Below, piece by piece: positions 56,330 to 64,000 of a DNA stretch of 64,000 bases. Both the position numbers and the translations under genes were made by a program. Positions within the stretch are counted from its first letter, which is position 1. The number at the start of each line of letters is the position of its first letter. The notes beneath the pieces are model-generated. The model made no database searches. It worked only from the letters and a program-made list of their open reading frames with translations, and was not told the DNA's origin. The stretch covers positions 1,627,001 to 1,691,000 of the forward strand of contig OY986968.1 in the NCBI GenBank assembly GCA_963920575.1, read 5' to 3'. Origin of the DNA: Narthecium ossifragum. Lineage: Eukaryota > Streptophyta > Magnoliopsida > Dioscoreales > Nartheciaceae.

Positions 56330-56610
56330 CACATTGCTCACGTTGGCGATCTCCAAGGAGGCCCTCTCGAGCACAAAGACGACCCATGGTCTTCTCCACC
56401 TCCTCCTCCACGGAGGCTGCACTTCTTGGATTGCGATCTCCAAAGGCTTACAGCCGCACCACGGTCTTTCCCCCGCGGCGCCGATGGGGTGGGGAGGTTG
56501 TTGGCGACTTGGCCGTAGTTGATGCCCATGGGAGAAGAAGGCGTCCCGGTGGACGGCATTAATCCCATGAGGAAGAGGAGAAGCAGCATTGGGAGGAGGA
56601 CGGCTGCCAT
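56330..56610 (-). pseudogene. Chimeric fragment: GH17 glucanase N-terminus joined to NEP1 exon-1 sequence
   Basis: From 56610 downward the frame starts with a signal peptide (LLPMLLLLFLMGLM) and then GINYGQVANNLP, the mature N-terminus of plant GH17 beta-1,3-glucanases. After about 43 codons the similarity stops. About 130 bp further, in another frame, comes [15 protein letters not shown]. This matches [15 protein letters not shown] of NEP1 exon 1 (58519-58560), also at DNA level (GTGCTCGAGAGGGC is shared exactly). No further GH17 exons are seen downstream, so this is a broken, composite fragment, not a working gene. It lies 1.7 kb upstream of NEP1 on the opposite strand. Confidence 0.7.
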
Positions 56611-56799
56611 TGCTCCGACCTAGCCGCCGTCCTCGCCGAGCAACTCGACAGGAAAGAAGAGAACAGGAGGAGGAAGAGGGTGAAGGAGCTGACTAATCAA
56701 AATTAATTAAAATTAGTTCAATTTGACCGGTTTGACTGAGACGCCGTTAGATCGGTAGACGTTGCATGGACGGAGATATATTATAATTATAAATAAATA

Positions 56800-56905
56800 T
56801 TCGTACTTGGCTATCGATTGAATGTATCGGTATCCCACGATAACTTCATCTATTTAATCAATAATAAATGAAAGAATCGATATTTTAACTACCATGATAT
56901 ATGTA
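56800..56905. repeat. Hairpin-array element relic, copy 4
   Basis: CGTACTTGGCTATCGATTGA, ATGTATCGGTATCCCAC and TAACTTCATCTAT recall copy 3 (34050-34390), in the same order but decayed. Confidence 0.45.
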
Positions 56906-56995
56906 TGCTTATGCGGTGCTGTATAACTATTATAAATCTGGTTTGAAAAGTTTGGCTTTAATCAAACTTTTTAAAGCGGAAGGACTATATGAAAA

Positions 56996-57880
56996 GGGTG
57001 GGGCTATCTACACCACATTTTATACTCTCCACACCACATTTTTTATTTTTTTATAAAATAAAAATAAAAATCCCAAAAAAACCCCAAAATACCCTCCACT
57101 CACTCATCCCCACCTCTCTCCCCAACCCCTCTCCTGGCTTTCCTCTCCCCTCTCCGGCGCTGGCTCCGGCCTCCCTCTCCCCTCCCTCTCCCTCTTCCCT
57201 CCCCTCTCCGCCCTCCCTCTCCCCTTCTTCCCTCCCGTCTCCGGCCTCCCTCTCCCTCTTCCCTCCCCTCTCTGGCCTCCCGCGCCGAACTCCCTCTCCC
57301 TCTTCCCTCTCTCCCACGGCCGGACTCCCTTTGCACTCTCTCTCTCCCTCTTCCATCTCTCCCGCGCCGGTCGGAGAGGAGAGAGCCGAAGAGGGGAGGG
57401 AAGAAGGGGAGAGGGAGGTCGGAGAGGGGAGAGAAGAGGGAGAGGGAAGCCGGAGAGAGGAGGGAAGAGGGAGAGACAGGGGAGAGGGAGCCCGGAGAGG
57501 GGAGGGAAGAGGGAGAGAGAGGGGAGAGGGAGCCCGGAGCCGGCGCCGGAGAGGGAAGAGAGAAGCCGGGAGAGGGGTTGGGGAGGGTGTTTTGGGTTTT
57601 TATTTTTATTTTTATTTCCCTCTCCCTCCCTCTCTCCCTCTCTCCCGCGGGCGTGGGCGGTGGCGGTTGCGGCCGCCGGGGTGGGGAGGCGAAGGCGAGC
57701 CGGTGGTGGCTGCCGGCGTGGTGGGGGGTGGGGGGTGGTGGAGGAGGTGAGAGTGGGATGGGGGAGAGGGGAGGTAGGGGATGAGGGTAGTTTAGGGTTT
57801 TTTTTTATTTTTTTTTAAATGAAAAAAATGCTGAAAGTGTGGTGTGTTGAGTTCAAAGAATGGTGCATATAGCCACACCC
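56996..57880. mobile_element. Mutator-type non-autonomous element with giant CT/GA inverted repeat
   Basis: An exact 9 bp duplication, ATATGAAAA, lies at 56987-56995 and 57881-57889. The ends are inverted: GGGTGGGGCTATCTACACC, and GGGTGTGGCTATATGCACC as the complement of the right end. Inside, a CT-rich arm (about 57090-57360) is mirrored by a GA-rich arm (about 57375-57590). There is no transposase. It lies about 400 bp upstream of NEP1. Confidence 0.85.
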
Positions 57881-57889
57881 ATATGAAAA

Positions 57890-58297
57890 TCTGTCAAAAA
57901 CTTTAGGACCAAATGCATATTTTAGGTTAGAAACCCTAGCCGCGGTTAGGCGTCCCACAGGTCGGGTACGGGTCTCATTAATATGTATCCGGATCCGATT
58001 CCAATATCTACAGAAGCCCTAGCCGCGGCCCCTTCCTCCTCTCCTCCATCACCCGCGTTCGCCGCTTCCTCCACCCCTCCACGTCGGCGTCTACCACCAC
58101 CCAACGCCGCGACCCCCAAACAGCACCGCCGCCTCCAAGGCACGGCTCCAGCTCACACCTAGGCGGATCATAGTCGTGTGTCTGGATCCGAATCCGGTAG
58201 TTTAGAATCACCATCCAAACCCGATAAAACTCATTGGTTTGGTCCCTTCTCTTCGCTCTCGTTTCCATAGTCTCGCTTCTCTCGTACGAGGATAGAG
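57890..58297. promoter_or_regulatory. NEP1 upstream region
   Basis: This 408 bp lies between the Mutator-type element and the NEP1 start codon and should contain promoter and leader. It is GC-rich from 58010 to 58140, without an obvious TATA box. GGATCCGATTCC and GGATCCGAATCC occur near 57990 and 58184. Confidence 0.4.
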
Positions 58298-61200
58298 ATG
58301 GTTCGCCCCTATGCCGTCAAGGGCCGCAAGCTAAAGAAGCCAAGGCTGGAAGAGCCATCGGTGGAACAGGAGGAAGAGCAAGTCGAAGCTGGCAAAGAAT
58401 CCGATGGTGACGACGTGGCGGTCGAAGAGGAGGACGATAAGAAGGGGGACGTCACTCTGGAGGAGATTCCAGGAATCCCAGCGGCACTCCCCGTCGTGGG
58501 AACGAAGCAGCCTGGAGTCATCTTCGTGCTCGAGAGGGCTTCGCTTGAGATTGGTAAAGTCGGCAAGGTGAGACGTTCTTAGAGGGTTTTACGTCCGTTG
58601 CTAGGGTTTAGTATGGCCTAAGCCCGGAGTTGCTATTAGGGTTCATAGTGTATTTGTGATTGTCTGTATATTAGCTTTAAGCCGCTAATAGCATTTAGTT
58701 TTGCTGCGTATATATTAATATTTGGATATCCACTCCTTGTGCAGAATTTTCATATCTTGAACTCTGATGACCATGCCAACTATTTGAGAAAGCAGAACCT
58801 TAATCCAGCTGATTATAGGCCTGATATTGTCCACCAGGTGACTCTTTTTCTCTCTTATGATTTCTTTTGAATGTTCTAAGTTATGTTTTTATCATTTATG
58901 ATTTACGTGACATATACTTTTAGGCTTGGTTTTGTAAATCAGTGGCCTTTCTCATAGCTCCTTTTGATCATAGTCAAGAACAGCTAAAAGGGGCCACTTC
59001 TCTGTGATTGTGATAAAAGCTGTTTTTTTACATTGCAGTACTAGCCAGGTCCTCTAAAATTCATTTCAGATAGAACAGGCAAGCAAAGGCTTCTGCTAAC
59101 TTGGTTTTTATGAAAACTAAGTAGACAAAAATCTTCTAGTTGGGACTGTTATGGACAGATAAACTTGTTCATTGTAAATGGTAATGCACTTGTAATTGAT
59201 GTCAAGATGTGCACCTGCTTCCATCACAGGCTCTTCTTGCTATACTGGACAGCCCGCTTACAAAGGCTGGAAGACTGCAGGCTTTATTTGTAAAAACGGA
59301 AAAGGGGGTCCTCTTTGAAGTTAAACCTTACGTTCGTATGCCTCGAACATTCAAGCGTTTTTGTGGCCTTATGTGTAAGGACAATACATCCATGAACATC
59401 TATATACTTGTTTGCTCATAAACATTCAAGCGCTTTTCAGGTAACTTTTCTTTCTTACTTACAGTGCAGTTGCTACAGAAGTTGAGTATTACTGCCGCTG
59501 GAAAGCGTGAAAAACTTCTCAATGTGATTAAAAACCCTGTCACTCGGCACCTGCCGACAAATTCCAGAAGAATAGGTTAGATTTTTCTAACTCCATGTCT
59601 GAATCAGTTAGCAATGTGTTCTTTTTGGTAATTTAATCTAGGTGATCTTTTGGAATTTTAGGCCTGTCGTATAGTTCAGAAAAGATGGTTCAGCTGCGAG
59701 ATTATGTTGATGCTGCTAGTGATGATGCCACCCTTGTTTTTGTGGTCGGTAGATGTAGCTTTTTCCCTCTTTTGAATATGTTCATATTGCTAGTGGCTCA
59801 GGGGTTTCTTAACCATATTTGGCCACATATTCAGGTTGGTGCTATGGCCCATGGAAAGATCAGTAAAGATTACACGGATGATTTTATCTCTGGTGAGTTA
59901 TCTTTTGAGTTTTGATCTTTGGTTTACTTATGCTTGTAGTCTGTTCATTTTGCTTATGAAGAATTGCACTTCTTATTTGGGCAACTGATGTTGCTGCCAT
60001 CTAATGACTGCTGCTATTTCTGTTGTTGAATGGCTACAAAATGGTTATGCTTGTAATTGTACTCTCATTTTATTGTAACTTCATCAGAGATTGCTTCATT
60101 CACCTTTTCTTAGTTTTTTTCTCAAATGGAAGAACTACAAATTCTAGGAAAGGTGTATCCCATGTCCCTTGATGTCCTTCAGTGAATAACTTTTGGGGAT
60201 TTCTGTATATTTGCATGCTCAAATAGCTAGTCAGTATGCTGGCGATGAACCAGTTAATTCTTTCGGACATCTTGGGAGATGAAGGTTTCTTGTTTTCTGG
60301 TTTGCCTGGCTTCTCTTCTTATCTGTATTTGACAGTTTGTGAAAATAAAGTTAGGAAAACTTTCTTATTGGCAGATAAATTATCAGAATGTGTGATTGGG
60401 AAAAATCTAGCAATCCTGATTTCTGAGAAAGAAAAACCACCTTATCAACAATATCCTTCTTAGAATAGCACCCTGACAAGAATAGGATTGGGACATTGTC
60501 CAACACTTATCAGCAATATTCGTTGCACCAAGTTGTTATCATTTTATGCGTCTGGCGAGCTCTTCACTTCCGGTGAACTCCATCAACACCGGCCATCCTA
60601 GCTCCACCGTCTTCAACACCACCCTCATCCTCATCCCTCTCACTGATACCCCTCTATTTCCTCCACCTGACAGCCACCCTCCCAAGCCGGCAAACCCATC
60701 ATCTCCCCCGACTCGGGCATCAACACCATCTCCTCTCCTTCTCCATTAACCTCGGCGAGCTCACCCCCAACCGCGGTCACCTGCAGTGCCCCCTCTCCCT
60801 CCACCACCTCCGGGCCCCGGTACATCTAACGTCGTGAGATCAGCATCGGCGATGGTGATGCGTTTGAGGACGCCGAAGGTGACCGTGGGGTCACCGGCAT
60901 CAATTGGGAGTCATCAGTGGCGCAGGGGGTCTCGGGGAAGACCGGAGCGGCGTCGGAATGGAGAGTAGCTGAGGGGAAGACCAAGAAGGAGACGAAGGTG
61001 ACCGTGGGGTCGCGGCATCGATTGGGAGTCGTCGGTGGCGCAGGGGATCTCAGGGAAGACCGGAGCGGCGTCGGAATGGAGGAGAGGGAGCATGGAAGAG
61101 GACCAAGAAGGAGATGAAATCCGGCGGAAATCTCACTGGATCTACCCTTTTTCGACGGGCTCCACCTCTCCCTCTCCCAGTCTTCTTCCTCGATCTCATC

Positions 61201-62191
61201 CTCCCTTCTTCTCCGGCACCGGCGATCCCCCTTCCTCCTCCCACTCCCTCTTCCTTCCCCCTTCTCTCCTTGTCTCTCTCTCTCCTTCAGATCCAGCCGG
61301 TAAGGATGAATAGAGGGCATCAACACCATCGGGGAGAGAAGAAGAAGAGAGTAGGTGGGGGTAGGTGGGGTTTTTGCATAAAACCCCCTGCAATACCCTT
61401 TTTTATGCGAAAGACCCTTCAATTTAATCCCAGGATAAATGTTATCCTCACCCAGGATAAGGCCCTGTTTGGGTGCAATCCCGGGATTGGTTGCACCTAT
61501 CCCGATACCAAACAGGACCATAGTAGCTTGGGCTAGACAATGGGTTGTCCATTGCTAATGACATTGACTATGCAACTTCTTAGTGTCTGATATGAAACCC
61601 AAGATATGCTGAGGTGATTATTGGATGGTGAATTCGCTTTAAGTGTGAGCCATTAGGAATATTTGCCTTCATGGACTACACTGGAATGTGCCTGCATGCG
61701 GCTATTAGCAGCCGCATAACTTGCAGGAATGGAGGCTGGGAACATATTAATTGGGTGCAGGATATTTTTGGCGACAAATATTGGAAGGCATCACTGTCCT
61801 CTAGTATACTAATCTCTTGAGCATGTGAAAAAGTAGGTGTGACTGTTCAATCATGGATGTGATGTTCTTAAATTAAGCTCATTGACTGTTCGTATTTGCT
61901 TGTTGACCATGCAAAGTAGGTGTGAATGTTCAATTATGGATGTGATGCTTTTTGCATTAGGCTTAATTAGTGAATGCTGGTACAGACCTGTTAACTGGTA
62001 GAAGTAAATATATAGGGTATTCCCCCCATGGCTGACGATTAGAATCGACTAATAACAATAGAAGAATGTTCATTTTTTGCTATACTAATTGTGGTACTGA
62101 ATACGTTGCAGTTTCCAATTACCCGCTGAGTGCTGCATGCTGCATAGGCCGGATATGCAATGCACTGGAGCATAAATGGAAGATCCTATAG
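58298..62191 (+). CDS. NEP1: NEP1/EMG1: 18S rRNA pseudouridine N1-methyltransferase
   Basis: Seven exons, 58298-58567, 58745-58837, 59230-59374, 59465-59575, 59662-59744, 59835-59892 and 62112-62191, give exactly 280 codons (279 aa). After an acidic and basic N-terminal extension of about 70 residues come the SPOUT methyltransferase motifs: [50 protein letters not shown] (the arginines that contact rRNA), [20 protein letters not shown] and SNYPLSAA. In other eukaryotes NEP1 methylates a helix-35 pseudouridine and is needed for 40S assembly in the nucleolus. Exon 5 must end at GTG before GTCGGT for the conserved FVVGA to form. Intron 6 is 2.2 kb and contains a GC-rich insertion. Confidence 0.94.
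60540..61340. other. GC-rich insertion in NEP1 intron 6
   Basis: The intron changes abruptly from AT-rich to GC-rich here and back again near 61340. Open frames occur on both strands, but none resembles a known domain. A 119 bp tandem duplication lies at 60874-61082. No clean terminal repeats or target duplication were found. The look resembles the cargo of the other captured-sequence elements in this window. Confidence 0.5.
60874..61082. repeat. 119 bp tandem duplication
   Basis: CGAAGGTGACCGTGGGGTC begins at 60874 and again at 60993. Each is followed by GGGAGTC(A/G)TC, TGGCGCAGGGG and AAGACCGGAGCGGCGTCGGA. Confidence 0.8.
61461..61519. mobile_element. 59 bp palindromic Tourist-like relic
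   Basis: GGCCCTGTTTGGGTGCAATC on the left mirrors GGTCCTGTTTGGTATCGGGA on the complement of the right, with almost no interior. It looks like two terminal repeats left after internal deletion. Confidence 0.5.
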
Positions 62192-62529
62192 TTGAACCTA
62201 TGACGTTTTTCCTTTAAATCTCATCTTGGTACCATCAGATTTTCGGAACATCCTCCCAAGTGAATTCGAAACTGGTGGCATTTTTTACTTCAGCTCGAAA
62301 TTAGTCAAGCAGTTACATCTGTGATAATTACGGCTTCATATTTGTAGTTCAGGAGTAGCAACACTGATCTGTGTATAAGCACTACTTGAGTAGAAACAAA
62401 CAGAAAAGGGTGAGGTATTTGTATTTTTTGTTATTTGGTTTATGTATTCAATGGTGGATATTTGTTCCTGAATCTGTTGATTTTTGTATTGGATTGAAGA
62501 GGCACAAGGATTTCGGATGAAACTCATTA

Positions 62530-62753
62530 GGCTGTTTGGCACGGGGATAGTTAACCCGGGATAACAGTTATCCCGGGTTAAGGGGGAATATTCCTTTTAT
62601 TTTATATTTTATCTTCAAACACTTATAAAAAATTATTCTCGTTTCAGCTACTATTTATCTCTTTTTTTTTTTATCTCAAGTAATCATTATTATTTAACTT
62701 AAATAACTTTTATCTCCGTATTAATAACTTTTATTTTCATATTAAATAGAGCC
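62530..62753. mobile_element. Tourist-like MITE, eroded right end
   Basis: The left end GGCTGTTTGGCACGGGG is followed by a palindrome, TTAACCCGGGATAA-CAG-TTATCCCGGGTTAA. The complement of the right end reads GGCTCTATTTAATATG. The flanking trinucleotides are TTA and TTC, so the duplication is imperfect. Confidence 0.55.
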
Positions 62754-63399
62754 TTCATAGAATTCATTGAGAACACAAGGAATGGGGCAATGCTAAACAA
62801 CACATAAATGGACGACACCGAAAGTGATGACTGATCTGAAATGATATTGATTTAGCAACTTAGAAACCAAAATCATCGGTTTTGAATTTTCATTATCCTC
62901 ATTCCCCATCATCCAGATTATCTCAAAAACTCATATTATGATATATTGTAGAGAGTAGAAAACTAAAAATAGTGGTGCGTATAGAATTTTCCATTTATAT
63001 TAGTCTAATATTTTTCCATCACGTATGTGGCAATCGGGTTCGAATAAATTTACGTATTTATGTCCTAAACAAAGGTTCAGATTTTGAAATCATGTGAGGA
63101 TTGCAAATAAAACTAGGATATATATAGCTAAACGCGGTGACATGTACACCCATGTCATAGAGCTAAGAAAGCGTAGAAATGACACGTGGGTGGTTGTATT
63201 GCCGTCGGATTTGACACCTTGCCGATCACGAGGCAACCATGGATCAGTTAATCGGGTAAGACTCTGTGCATGATCCAATATCCAGATCCGAATCTGTTAT
63301 AGGTTTCCAACCTAAAAGAGACGCCTATACCCCCCACAGGCCAGGATTGGGGGGGTGGTGCTGATTCACCCCGCATCGGATACCCGATCGATGCACACA
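62754..63399. other. Intergenic DNA, nothing recognised
   Basis: AT-rich with no exon or repeat boundary that I can support. Confidence 0.5.
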
Positions 63400-64000
63400 T
63401 GAACCGTTGGATCGTGTGTGTATCGGGATTCCCCTCACCCCTAACGTCAGCCCCTCCAAGTCCTCCTCCCTCCTCTCACCTCCACCTCTCCCTCTCCGGC
63501 CACCTCTCCCTCACCGTCCTCTCGTTGCCGAACATCCCACCAAGCTTCCTGTCGCGCCTCCCCTCTTCATCCCTAACCCTATCAAGCCGTCGGTCGCCTT
63601 CCCCATCGTCGCACCCCCCGCGGGCGAAGAGCTTCCCGTCTCCTACCCCGACGTCTCTCCGGTAATGATCCTCGCCAGTCGCCTCTCTCATACAGCCAGA
63701 GCCACTAGGCGCTGCGGTCGTCAACCCCACCTCGCCCCATGAGCCAAGGCGTGGGGTCAAGCCGTCGGTCGCCTTCCCCATCGTCGCACCCCACGCGGGC
63801 GAAGAGCTTCCCGTCTCCTACCCCGACGTCTCTCCGGTAATGATCCTCGCCAGTCGCCTCTCTCATACAGCCAGAGCCACTAGGCGCTGCGGTCGTCAAC
63901 CCCACCTCGCCCCATGAGCCAGGGCGTGGGGTCCCCCTCGCCAAGCGTCGCTGCCCTTTCTTCTCCTTATTCCCAAGCTCCTTGTCGCCGGAGAATCACG
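63400..64000. other. GC-rich block with 175 bp tandem duplication, running off the window
   Basis: The unit TCAAGCCGTCGGTCGCCTTC begins at 63582 and 63757 and repeats almost exactly for 175 bp. Proline- and serine-rich frames are open on both strands, but none matches a known family. It could be the start of a gene or the cargo of a transposon cut by the window edge. Confidence 0.45.

Noticed and set aside
56338..56610. Working GH17 glucanase gene
   Set aside because: Only the first 40-odd residues match; no catalytic domain follows on the minus strand.
57051..57784. Long Pro/Ser or Glu/Arg frames in the CT/GA-rich block
   Set aside because: These are low-complexity frames inside the Mutator-type element; absence of stops follows from base composition.

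Overview
The window is nuclear DNA from a flowering plant. It has intron-rich eukaryotic genes with GT/AG junctions, plant-specific families (a chloroplast TADA deaminase, a lysine-rich arabinogalactan protein, a PHO1-type SPX-EXS protein) and dense nested transposons. The base composition is AT-rich between genes, with GC-rich islands inside several transposons. I cannot name the species. A monocot is possible, but nothing seen decides it.

Six complete genes can be rebuilt exon by exon with consistent reading phase. (1) TGH/TOUGH, a G-patch and SWAP-domain splicing/microRNA-processing factor, minus strand, 16138 to 3640, 16 coding exons, 1013 aa. (2) TADA, the chloroplast tRNA adenosine deaminase, plus strand, 16673-22953, 4 exons, 1428 aa; it is divergent from TGH across a 534 bp shared promoter region. 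(3) A lysine-rich, probably GPI-anchored arabinogalactan protein, plus strand, 23879-24936. (4) A DNL-type (Zim17-like) zinc-finger protein, minus strand, 28914 to 25635, whose four short exons are not evident as long reading frames. (5) A PHO1;H1-like SPX-EXS phosphate exporter, plus strand, 50181-54332, 14 exons, 794 aa. (6) NEP1/EMG1, the 18S rRNA pseudouridine methyltransferase, plus strand, 58298-62191, 7 exons, 279 aa.

The stretch from 29 to 50 kb is mostly transposon. It holds hAT, Tourist/PIF and LTR elements, a dead LINE, and a CACTA end into which a nearly intact, recent Copia element (38940-45825) has inserted. Its LTRs differ at one position as read. Target-site duplications (TSDs) were read by eye for two hAT-type elements, two Mutator-type elements, three PIF/Tourist-type elements, two LTR elements and one tRNA-derived SINE. 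Several of the DNA elements carry GC-rich interiors that look like captured sequence.

The less ordinary items are a dispersed family of tandem hairpins built on ATCGGTAG/CTACCGAT (four copies), a chimeric fragment joining the start of a GH17 glucanase to a piece of NEP1 exon 1 just upstream of NEP1, and an internal repeat array in the disordered N-terminal region of TADA. No operon-like or defence-like multi-gene system was found.
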